Positions 1-5,671 of a DNA stretch of 8,914 nucleotides are shown here, piece after piece; the stretch's first letter is position 1; each line of letters begins with the position of its first letter. The stretch spans positions 1 to 8,914 of the forward strand of contig CAIRND010000676.1 of the NCBI GenBank assembly GCA_903879825.1, given 5' to 3'. The notes below the pieces were generated by a model that was given only the letters and a program-made list of their open reading frames with translations, ran no database searches and had not been told where the DNA came from. The position numbers were made by a program, and so were the translations under genes. The DNA comes from an uncultured Geobacteraceae bacterium (GTDB lineage: Bacteria; Desulfobacterota; Desulfuromonadia; Geobacterales; Pseudopelobacteraceae).

Positions 1-37
1 ACCCCTACGGCTTATTCTATTGCACTCTACGATGTCT

Positions 38-199
38 TTATTTGTTTATTTCCTGATGTTCGCATATACCTTTCTTATAGTTCCAACGGCCACCGCTATC
101 TAAGCATTTATCTATATCTAAGTACCCCTTCAGCCAATATGCAAAAACCATCAATAGTATTATCATGGCAGCTAAAAGAATTTTTTTAAATTTACTCAT
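38..199 (-). CDS. Small membrane-anchored protein, putative immunity protein of orphan Rhs tip D
   Basis: This is a 53-residue reading frame starting with ATG at 199 and ending with TAA at 38-40. It has a basic N-terminus (MSKFKK) and one hydrophobic segment at about residues 7-22, so it is probably an inner-membrane anchor or uncleaved signal with a short periplasmic tail. The tail carries CLDSGGRWNYKKGIC, two cysteines around a Gly-Gly-Arg-Trp core that could form a disulfide. From memory, similar short proteins with this Cys motif often follow Rhs-type toxin genes. The start lies 2 nt after the tip D stop codon, with a GAGG ribosome binding site inside the tip D coding end, which suggests translational coupling. 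The immunity role is inferred from position, size and anchor. No enzymatic domain is visible. Positions 1-37 downstream hold no gene I can support. Confidence 0.6.
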   Translation of the reverse strand: MSKFKKILLAAMIILLMVFAYWLKGYLDIDKCLDSGGRWNYKKGICEHQEINK

Positions 200-201
200 G
201 A

Positions 202-648
202 TCAATACCTCGGATTAAGGCCATTGGGTCGTAATGATCCGCAAACTTGGCTGCATGGGGTATTTGGATTGCCATCTCTTCCCTGTTTATTCGCAGCTCT
301 ATCTGCATCACAATCTGAACGACGGTCGCCTTTAATATATTGATCAGTAAGCTCACGACCTTCACTTATAATTTTAGCTGCGTCTCTGCCACCCTCACCT
401 TCTCTTGCTGCTTGGCAATTGGCCATGCAATGAAAGTACTTATCGGCACCAATAGTATTTGCATCCCTCATATCCTGGTAGTTTTTTGTAAAATCTCTCG
501 TTCCTCTATAGAAATCTCTCCAATAATCAATTGGTGGTTGTTCTGACGCAAGCCCAGATGGGTCAATCCAGTTAACCGGATTATTTTGGACGTACGCATA
601 TAGGTTTACATCCCCGCCTTTGAACCCGATTGGATCTTTTTGGATATA
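202..648 (-). pseudogene. Orphan Rhs C-terminal tip D (core fragment plus cysteine-rich toxin domain, no start codon)
   Basis: The frame is open from 681 to 202. It enters Rhs core homology at about 646 (IQKDPIGFKGGDVNLYAYV), passes the core/tip boundary motif DPSGL, and continues into a variable tip of about 115 residues. Only about 32 core residues remain. There is no ATG before MRDANT (471-469), which lies inside the tip, so no normal start exists and the module is silent unless recombined behind a full core. The tip is hydrophilic with cysteine pairs (HCMANC near its start, CSQVC near its end), a charged middle (GRDAAKIISEGRELTDQYIKGDRR) and the ending RPNGLNPRY. I recognise it loosely as a recurring Rhs tip type but cannot assign an activity. 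It begins directly after the module C immunity stop and is followed 2 nt later by a small putative immunity gene, as expected of a displaced toxin-immunity cassette. Confidence 0.72.
550..646. repeat. 97-bp core-boundary repeat, orphan copy
   Basis: This stretch aligns without gaps to 1537-1633, with about 12 differences by eye. It encodes the last about 32 residues of the Rhs core up to DPSGL. Homology stops on both sides: at the left where the variable tips begin, and at the right near the end of the module C immunity gene. It is long enough to serve as a recombination substrate for replacing tip C by tip D. Confidence 0.85.
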
Positions 649-677
649 GCTGCATTTGCCAGTAACTTCTTTGCATT

Positions 678-1196
678 TCAGTCACTTATCCAGATTCGTT
701 TAAAAGCATTTGTTTTAATATCCAAATAAAAGAACGAATTTGCACTTTCAGTCTTAAAATAATCAATGGTTTCATTTTTGATAGTTATTTCAGGGACTTC
801 ATCCTTCTGGCAATCCCAGCAACCTTTTCCACATGCCGTCTTGTAAGTGCCTGGTGACACCTTCTTAATTCCCATAGCTTGAATCAATTTGACATCTTTC
901 ATTTCATCAAGGTGATATATTTTGAATGAATGATCTTTCTGGTATATAAAAGCAAACACTCCAAAGCCAGAGCCATCCTTGCGCGCTAACAGCTTTGCTT
1001 CATCAACAATTCCATCACCATTAAAATCACCTTTTACTATCGTGTATCTGTTCTCGCTTGCGTTTCTCCAAGTATCCTTTAACTCTTCGCTTGTAGGTAA
1101 CCTCCAACCATGTGGAAGAGATTTACTATTTGAGCATGCAGATAGGAGTGACAGAGAAACAATGATTGCCAGAAATATCCCTTGTACGCTTCTCAT
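678..1196 (-). CDS. Putative immunity lipoprotein for the M15-like Rhs tip
   Basis: This 172-residue protein has a lipoprotein signal. Hydrophobic residues 7-19 are followed by the lipobox L18-S19-A20-C21, so the mature protein should be lipidated at Cys21 and held in the periplasm. Residues 57-66 (DFNGDGIVDE) match a calcium-binding DxNxDGxxDE loop as in EF-hand or dockerin-like repeats. A cysteine cluster (C122, C126, C129) follows. The start at 1196 has an excellent AAGGAGG site 6-7 nt upstream and lies 13 nt after the toxin stop. A periplasmic lipoprotein is the expected kind of immunity partner for a toxin acting on peptidoglycan, which fits the neighbouring tip. From memory, lipoproteins with the segments GDFNGDG, KVSPGTYKTACGKG and SANSFFY are common next to Rhs tips. 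The immunity role is inferred from context. The gene appears intact. Confidence 0.75.
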   Translation of the reverse strand: MRSVQGIFLAIIVSLSLLSACSNSKSLPHGWRLPTSEELKDTWRNASENRYTIVKGDFNGDGIVDEAKLLARKDGSGFGVFAFIYQKDHSFKIYHLDEMKDVKLIQAMGIKKVSPGTYKTACGKGCWDCQKDEVPEITIKNETIDYFKTESANSFFYLDIKTNAFKRIWISD

Positions 1197-1209
1197 GCTT
1201 TGCCTCCTT

Positions 1210-2748
1210 TTACCTTAAACCATCGGCAAAGCCAGTTGCGCCACCGCGACCAGGCCGTGTTTGGAAGTGATAATGGTTTCCTTCTTCTTGGCCAAAACTA
1301 CGGGATTGATCAAAACATTGCTGGAAACATGATTGGGAGGTATCTCTATCAAGCCATGGATTGGAATTTTTCCCTACATCACATGCCTGCCCAGTTTCAT
1401 GGGCGCTACCTCTGCTATGTCCACCTTCTTGACCTGCAGTTACAGTTACCTCGTGCCCTGCACATCGTTCGAAACATGTCAAAGATGAAGCAGTTGTATT
1501 ATTTACGGGACCGCCGGCAGTTGGCGTATATCGGAAAAGCCCCCAAGGGTCAATCCAGTTAATCGGATTATTTTGGACATACCCATAAAGGTTCACATCC
1601 CCACCGTCGAACCCGATTGGGTCTTTTTGGATAAATCTGCCAAGTTGTGAATTATACGTCCTGGTACGATAGTCATACAATCCAATCTCCATATCCCAGA
1701 TTCTACTGGTGTAGGTAAACGGCTGCTTTGGTTTGATGCCGTTCTTTAAGTTACCAAAGCTGTCGTAGCGGTAGCTTTCAACTACTTTCTGTTTGCTGTC
1801 GGTCAAGACGGTGATGGAGCCGAGCCCGTCAGCATGGTAGTAGTAAACATCCATGCCACGCTGCATTGACAGCGGTTCGTCGATATTCGGGCCATGAACG
1901 TACTTAGTGGTTGTGGCTTTCTGCGGGGTGACTTCGTATTGCAAGATGATGACCTGGTCGTCGTAGACGTAGGTGATGACCGTAGCGTCTTCCGGTTTCT
2001 TGTTTTTGTCTTCGATTCTCTTTTCGATTCTTCTGCCCAGCGGATCATACTTGAAAGTGACAACGACATTCTCTTTGTCGAATTTGGATTCTGCTTTGAT
2101 TAGTCTGTTTTCAAGGTCATAACTGTAACTCCAGCGATTGGTGTTGTCGCTGGTCGTGTTGGGTTTGCCTTTGGCTATCAGGTTGCCATTGTTGTCGAAG
2201 CGGTAGATAAGTTGGCTGTCCGTGGTCAGCTGGTTGCCTGCGCTGTAGCTGTAGCTATTTTGGGCTTGCGGGCCGATGATGCGGTTGCCAACCGGGTCGT
2301 AGCTGTAATCTTCTGTGCCGCTGCCGTTGGTTTTGGTGGTGCCGTTCGGTTTGACCGGCAGGGCATGCAGCAGGCGATAGACAGGATCATATTGATAGGC
2401 GGTTGTATCGCTGTCAGTCGTGCTTAGACGATTACCGACTTTGTCGTGAGTGTAGGCATAGTTGGCGATTGTGGCGTTACTTGATGTTTTGTGAATCAGG
2501 CTGGTCAGATTGCCTTTGGTGTCATAGCTATAGTTGGCCGTTGCGCCGCTCGGATAGGTGATTTTACTTCGTCTGCCCAGCTTGTCACAGCTGTAACCGT
2601 ACGTTTTGCCACCGCCGTTGGTGATTGTCGCCAGCCTGCCAGCGTTGTCGCAGGCATAGCTGACTACACTTCCTTCCGGGTAGATGGTTTTTGTCTTTTT
2701 GCCGGTGGTGTCGTAGCTGTACTGAAGATACCTGCTGTTGCTGTCCAT
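1210..2748 (-). CDS. 5'-truncated Rhs core protein with an M15/LAS metallopeptidase-like C-terminal tip
   Basis: This 512-residue frame is the C-terminal part of an Rhs protein. Residues 5-200 contain YD-type repeats (YSYDTTGK, YDTKGN, YDPVGNR). Residues 206-404 are the conserved core end, with KYVHGPNIDEPLSM, YYYHADGLGS, GLYDYRTR, DPIGFDGGDVNLY and the boundary DPWGL. Full Rhs proteins are usually well over 1000 residues, so the N-terminal half is missing. The frame stops upstream inside the palindromic element, and the ATG at 2748 has no good ribosome binding site. The variable tip, residues 405-512, contains H444, the motif S448-A-H450-E-T-G-Q-A-C-D457 and H492-Y-H494. This matches the SxHxxGxAxD and HxH zinc-ligand pattern of M15/LAS peptidases, so peptidoglycan cleavage in the target periplasm is the inferred activity. 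The lipoprotein gene just downstream fits as immunity. Whether the truncated gene is expressed is doubtful. Confidence 0.82.
   Translation of the reverse strand: MDSNSRYLQYSYDTTGKKTKTIYPEGSVVSYACDNAGRLATITNGGGKTYGYSCDKLGRRSKITYPSGATANYSYDTKGNLTSLIHKTSSNATIANYAYTHDKVGNRLSTTDSDTTAYQYDPVYRLLHALPVKPNGTTKTNGSGTEDYSYDPVGNRIIGPQAQNSYSYSAGNQLTTDSQLIYRFDNNGNLIAKGKPNTTSDNTNRWSYSYDLENRLIKAESKFDKENVVVTFKYDPLGRRIEKRIEDKNKKPEDATVITYVYDDQVIILQYEVTPQKATTTKYVHGPNIDEPLSMQRGMDVYYYHADGLGSITVLTDSKQKVVESYRYDSFGNLKNGIKPKQPFTYTSRIWDMEIGLYDYRTRTYNSQLGRFIQKDPIGFDGGDVNLYGYVQNNPINWIDPWGLFRYTPTAGGPVNNTTASSLTCFERCAGHEVTVTAGQEGGHSRGSAHETGQACDVGKNSNPWLDRDTSQSCFQQCFDQSRSFGQEEGNHYHFQTRPGRGGATGFADGLR
1537..2133. repeat. Rhs core repeat, copy in module C
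   Basis: This about 597-bp block encodes core residues 206-404 (WSYSYDLENRL to DPWGL). It is an imperfect direct repeat of 4446-5048 in module A. The protein products are clearly homologous along the whole length, with differences concentrated in the linker between KRIED and TYVYD. Its last 97 bp (1537-1633) are repeated again at 550-646. Confidence 0.8.
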
Positions 2749-2757
2749 AGAAACGTG

Positions 2758-2821
2758 GGGGGCGGGTTTAACATTTAAACATTCTCCAAATTACAATGTT
2801 TAAATGTTAAACCTGAACCCC
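2758..2821. repeat. REP-like palindromic element with perfect 19-bp arms
   Basis: Arms at 2765-2783 and 2795-2813 are exact inverted repeats of 19 bp (GGTTTAACATTTAAACATT) around an 11-nt loop. Each arm is flanked outside by a G-run on its own strand (GGGGGGC before the left arm; GGGGGTTCA before the other arm read on the - strand). The motif TCAGGTTTAACATTTA on the - strand is shared, with one difference, with the element at 5137. It lies 2 nt beyond the module B immunity stop and supplies the in-frame stop ahead of the truncated Rhs core C. Similar G-rich palindromes are known as REP elements mobilised by Y1-type (RAYT) transposases. No transposase is present here, so that assignment is inference. 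The hairpin could also stop transcription in both directions. Confidence 0.8.
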
Positions 2822-2823
2822 CA

Positions 2824-3195
2824 TCATTTTTCTTTTTCCCGTACAAGGCACATGATTGCCAATAAATACATTGGGGCGCTGATCTTGATAGCAAATCTAA
2901 ACACATGCTCTCCATGTAGCCCTTCACTAAACCACATGAATAGCAAGGATAAGGAGGCACCACAAAACAAGCACCAAGCAGCTGTACGTGGACGACGCAA
3001 GCCGATTAAAAAAGCTGGGGGGGTAAGGAGTGGGCCTAAAATTATTATCAACCAAGACAGCCAATGTTCATTTTCAACAAAGGTGAATATTGATAACAAT
3101 CCAAAGCGCAAATGTAATATTACAATCACCACACCTAAAATCAAATAGGCTATTTTAATGGATTTGCTACGTGTGGATAGACTTATATTGCTCAT
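2824..3195 (-). CDS. Four-helix membrane protein, putative immunity protein for PLA2-like tip B
   Basis: I place the start at the ATG at 3195 because it overlaps the tip B stop in an ATGA arrangement, giving 123 residues. An upstream ATG at 3204 would add MQL but has no ribosome binding site. The protein is strongly hydrophobic, with about four membrane segments: IAYLILGVVIVILHL, WLSWLIIILGPLLTPPAFLIGL, AAWCLFCGASLSLLFMW and ISAPMYLLAIMCLV. Loops are short and the C-terminus is basic and charged (REKEK). No catalytic motif is visible. An integral inner-membrane immunity protein is a reasonable partner for a toxin that would attack phospholipids, but the pairing rests on the stop-start overlap and gene order alone. 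The base composition is AT-rich compared with the Rhs cores. The gene ends only 2 nt before the palindromic element. Confidence 0.65.
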   Translation of the reverse strand: MSNISLSTRSKSIKIAYLILGVVIVILHLRFGLLSIFTFVENEHWLSWLIIILGPLLTPPAFLIGLRRPRTAAWCLFCGASLSLLFMWFSEGLHGEHVFRFAIKISAPMYLLAIMCLVREKEK

Positions 3196-3566
3196 AAGCT
3201 GCATCCAAAGGAAAGCATAACAGCACCACGACCCAATATTTCAGAGTACGTTTTAGGAAAATAACTGCGCAAATCATTACATAAATCTTTATTGCAATTA
3301 TCAAAACATTCCTTTTTATTCTTGTCACTTGTACCTAATACATTATTTTTCCAGGTCGCCCCTGTTTTTTCAAAACATTTATCATGCTTTTTGCAAATAG
3401 CATCTACGCCATCTTTTGTAGCACCGCTGCCGCCAGGACCACACCAATTACCATAGATGTTCTCTCCATTTGGGTCAGTAAAATTTATAGGATTATTAAC
3501 GGCGTAAGTATATGAGTTTAATTGATCTTTGGTACGGTTCTTTATCCCAAGACGCACGAATCGCAT
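3192..3566 (-). CDS. Orphan Rhs tip B with phospholipase A2-like domain
   Basis: This 124-residue frame starts at the ATG at 3566 and contains only the last about 20 residues of an Rhs core (LNSYTYAVNNPINFTDPNG, residues 16-34), then a tip. The tip has the phospholipase A2 signature: a calcium loop Y38-G-N-W-C42-G-P-G-G46 and the catalytic segment D55-A-I-C58-K-K-H61-D62-K-C64, with a later C91-N-K-D94 that may supply the second acidic residue. Established PLA2 chemistry would be calcium-dependent hydrolysis of the sn-2 ester of phospholipids, using the His-Asp pair. A GGGGAG site lies about 8 nt before the ATG, so unlike tip D this orphan could be translated as a free domain. Its 5' end overlaps the module A immunity gene by 71 bp in another frame. 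Secretion without a core is unlikely. Function is inferred from motifs. Confidence 0.75.
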   Translation of the reverse strand: MRFVRLGIKNRTKDQLNSYTYAVNNPINFTDPNGENIYGNWCGPGGSGATKDGVDAICKKHDKCFEKTGATWKNNVLGTSDKNKKECFDNCNKDLCNDLRSYFPKTYSEILGRGAVMLSFGCSL

Positions 3567-4134
3567 CGTTATTACTCCCCTTCAATTTTACCGGTTTCTG
3601 ACCATTAATCATTATTTGCCAGACCCCTACATTAAGTTGTTCTCTCGATAAAGCTTTTCCATATGCCACAAGCAATCCATCGTCCCTATAGACTAGGGGA
3701 ACCCATTGTTTGCATTTCTCAATCCAGGCCATTGCATCATCGGTATTTTTGAAATGCTGCTGCCCCTCCTCTAATACACCTCGGCTGATCCCGTTATGCT
3801 TGGGCAACCAGTGGCTGCCTGGGCCTGGATAATACATACCCATGCTGCCATCCCAGCGTTTATTACGAGGCCACATGACAACAGATCGAGTGGCACCCTC
3901 CCAAGTGTAATATCTTTTCAATCCTTTTCCGGATTTGATGCTAATAGTTCCGGTTATTGTAGTAGCTTCAATTGTTGAATTAGGTGGCATTACGATTTCA
4001 TTATTACTGGGAACCGAAGGATCTCCTTGTGACCAATTGTCAATAAGTTCTATTAAACCTGAGCCGGTATTTGTAAACATGAAAAAAGAAACAGCCAATA
4101 AAAGCACAACAGTTGATAATACAAATTTTTTCAT
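3496..4134 (-). CDS. Exported or membrane-anchored putative immunity protein for PLA2-like tip A
   Basis: I chose the ATG at 4134 (212 residues). It is preceded by AAGGA at 8 nt spacing and begins a signal-like segment, MKKFVLSTVVLLLAVSFFMF. A longer frame from a GTG at 4176 exists but lacks a ribosome binding site. The mature part should be periplasmic, with a tryptophan- and tyrosine-rich middle (YYTWEGATRSVVMWP, MYYPGPGSHWLP, GVLEEGQQHF) and a segment LNVGVWQIMINGQKP near the end. From memory, proteins with these segments recur beside Rhs tips. No enzyme motif is visible. Conserved-looking sequence stops at GSNNDAI (residues 186-192). The last 20 residues are the out-of-frame translation of the orphan Rhs core of module B, so the natural C-terminus may have been replaced at a recombination junction near 3555. 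Its position directly after tip A supports the immunity role. Confidence 0.7.
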   Translation of the reverse strand: MKKFVLSTVVLLLAVSFFMFTNTGSGLIELIDNWSQGDPSVPSNNEIVMPPNSTIEATTITGTISIKSGKGLKRYYTWEGATRSVVMWPRNKRWDGSMGMYYPGPGSHWLPKHNGISRGVLEEGQQHFKNTDDAMAWIEKCKQWVPLVYRDDGLLVAYGKALSREQLNVGVWQIMINGQKPVKLKGSNNDAIRASWDKEPYQRSIKLIYLRR

Positions 4135-4181
4135 TCGGTTGTCCTTGCTAGTGCATTTTTGAACCAGTTGCGCCACCTAAT

Positions 4182-5060
4182 TCAGAAAATACGCAAAACC
4201 ATGTCTCTAGCTCTTTTTGATTTATCATTAGTTGGCACAAATCGCATTACTGCGTCACGTAATTCTTTGTCACATTTATTTTTAATATTACAAGTATCAC
4301 CATCTGAAGGTGGATTCACAACCGTTTTCCAATCAAACCCATAAGCAGCATAACATGCATCATGTTCTTGGCATGCTCTATCTAAATCATCAATTGGCGG
4401 AGCAGAATTATATCCAGGGCCGCAATAGTTACCGTACCAAGGGGAATTTCCTGAAGGATCGGTCAGATTGATTGGATTATTAAAAACGTAGGAGTAAAGA
4501 TTTACGTCGCCACTATCAAAGCCAATGGGGTCACGGCTTATGAACCGCCCCTCCATGGGATCATAGTATCTTGCGCGATAATCATACAAACCCGTTTCAA
4601 CATCAAAAATCCTTCCCGTGTAAGTAAACAGTTGCATTGGCTGGTTAAAGCCCTGCTTCAAATTCCCGAACGAATCATACTCATACGCTTCTACAACGTG
4701 CTGTTTCTTGTCCGTCAATGCTACTACGCTGCCGAGCCCGTCGGTGTGGTAAAAGTATACCTCATTATCTCTGGACATTGCTAACGGTTCATCAATCCCA
4801 GGGCCATGCACGTATTTCGTGACATCAGTCTTTTTGCGCCGCCCGTCGCCGGTAGTTTCATATTCCAGAATGATGGCTTGCCCATCATAAACGTAGGTGT
4901 GAACTACCACATCCTCATCACGGCAATTTTCACCATCTTTAACCCGCTTTTCAATCCGCCTTCCGAACGGATCATATTTGAACGTTACAATGGCATGCTT
5001 TCTCTCGGCTTTAACCAGCCGGTTTTCAAAATCATACGTGTAAGTCCAGCCTTTGCTCAT
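4182..5060 (-). CDS. 5'-truncated Rhs core protein with phospholipase A2-like C-terminal tip A
   Basis: The 292-residue protein has the Rhs core end at residues 5-204 (WTYTYDFENRL, KYVHGPGIDEPLAM, YFYHTDGLGS, GLYDYRARYYDP, DPIGFDSGDVNLY, DPSG) and a tip of about 87 residues. The tip starts with Y209-G-N-Y-C213-G-P-G216, a PLA2 calcium loop. The catalytic segment D227-R-A-C230-Q-E-H233-D234-A-C236-Y237 follows, then C263-D264, a candidate for the second catalytic Asp. This is a close match to the PLA2 pattern DxxCxxHDxC, so a calcium-dependent phospholipase toxin is inferred. ATG 5060 is the only start I see. The frame is open upstream to 5141 through a His/Asp-rich stretch and ends in the REP-like element, so the gene has lost most of its 5' end. 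An immunity candidate follows after 47 nt. Confidence 0.82.
   Translation of the reverse strand: MSKGWTYTYDFENRLVKAERKHAIVTFKYDPFGRRIEKRVKDGENCRDEDVVVHTYVYDGQAIILEYETTGDGRRKKTDVTKYVHGPGIDEPLAMSRDNEVYFYHTDGLGSVVALTDKKQHVVEAYEYDSFGNLKQGFNQPMQLFTYTGRIFDVETGLYDYRARYYDPMEGRFISRDPIGFDSGDVNLYSYVFNNPINLTDPSGNSPWYGNYCGPGYNSAPPIDDLDRACQEHDACYAAYGFDWKTVVNPPSDGDTCNIKNKCDKELRDAVMRFVPTNDKSKRARDMVLRIF
4446..5048. repeat. Rhs core repeat, copy in module A
   Basis: This block encodes core residues 5-205 of the module A protein and is the partner of 1537-2133. The two copies share the order of all core motifs and can be aligned end to end, but they differ too much to be a recent duplication. They look like cores from two Rhs genes or an old duplication. 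Confidence 0.75.
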
Positions 5061-5136
5061 ATGGTGGCCATTATCGTGGTCATTGTCGTGATGATCTTCA
5101 TGGTCGTGTTGCTTGTTTTTACCGTTATGAGATGCC

Positions 5137-5190
5137 GGGGGTCAGGCTTAACATTTAAAAATTTCAATTCAAATAACATTTGAATGCCAA
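5137..5190. repeat. REP-like element, diverged copy
   Basis: Five G residues followed by TCAGGCTTAACATTTA (5137-5157) match the - strand of the palindrome at 2802-2823 with one substitution and one extra T. A second TAACATTT lies at about 5174-5181, and the right end reads GAATGCC, a possible degenerate partner of GGC near 5146. A clean palindrome is not preserved. The G-rich end faces the Rhs core of module A exactly where that core is interrupted, as in the other copy. Confidence 0.6.
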
Positions 5191-5191
5191 A

Positions 5192-5671
5192 CACGACCAC
5201 CATGGTTCTACCTTGGGAAATTCGGAGATATAATGTGAGATTCCATCAAGATACTTCGTGATGAGCGAGGTGTGAAACTAATCGGTGACACGATAGTGTC
5301 AATAATAGTCTTTGGGGAAGTGAGGTTTGTTTCACACGAAAAAGTCATCTGTTGTTTCAGCTTTCTAAAAAAAACAATATGATTTATTAATTATGAAACT
5401 CTTTATACAGCAACACTACATATGTCAAGCAAAATAAAATTATTTATTTAATTTTTAACAAACTAACGACGTCTCCCCTTGGGCCCTTATTTCCAAGTCG
5501 TTTTCCGTGAACGAATTATCGTAAAAATTGCAATCCGTATTTAACAGCTAAGCCCCATCCACCCCGTTACATTCCCGTTTATATTACCCCAACAACATTT
5601 CGTTGAATCTTAACTTTCAAAATTAATGTATATCTTCCCCCTAAACTTTTGTAGCGAGAGGATATCACCAC
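5192..5671. other. AT-rich intergenic region between the Rhs remnants and the radical SAM gene
   Basis: I find no supportable coding frame in this about 480-bp stretch. It is markedly AT-rich at about 5361-5460. It contains a nested inverted repeat (5270-5337, listed separately). A possible weak promoter for the downstream gene lies near its end, with TTGAAT at 5603-5608 and TATATC at 5629-5634, although the 20-nt spacing is poor. No tRNA, CRISPR or transposase remnant was recognised. Confidence 0.5.
5270..5337. repeat. Nested inverted repeat in the intergenic region
   Basis: The outer arms GTGTGAAAC (5270-5278) and GTTTCACAC (5329-5337) are exact 9-bp inverted repeats. Between them lies a smaller perfect hairpin, TGACAC-GATA-GTGTCA, at 5286-5301. 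Together they could fold as a two-level stem-loop or be binding sites for a dimeric regulator. No downstream U-run marks it as a terminator. The function is unknown. Confidence 0.5.

Noticed and set aside
1182..1562. 126-codon + strand frame opposite the tip C gene
   Set aside because: It is a shadow of the Rhs tip. The - strand frame carries the M15-like motif and continues the Rhs core.
2775..2963. 62-codon - strand frame running through the palindromic element
   Set aside because: It overlaps the membrane immunity gene in another frame and ends in the REP-like repeat. There is no ribosome binding site and no recognisable protein.
2804..3148. Open frame of 114 codons on the + strand
   Set aside because: It is antisense to the four-helix membrane protein gene, which has the better composition, a stop-start overlap with its neighbour and clear membrane segments. 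No ribosome binding site or family resemblance supports the + frame.
2758..5190. Two motif copies considered as terminal inverted repeats of a single mobile element
   Set aside because: The copies are in the same orientation towards the Rhs cores, only one keeps the palindrome, and there is no transposase gene between them. They are better seen as separate REP-like elements.
5465..5502. Possible terminator-like stem (ACGAC with GTCGT followed by TTTT)
   Set aside because: The stem requires an 8-nt bulge and only short paired arms. No gene ends nearby on the + strand, so it is too weak to annotate.
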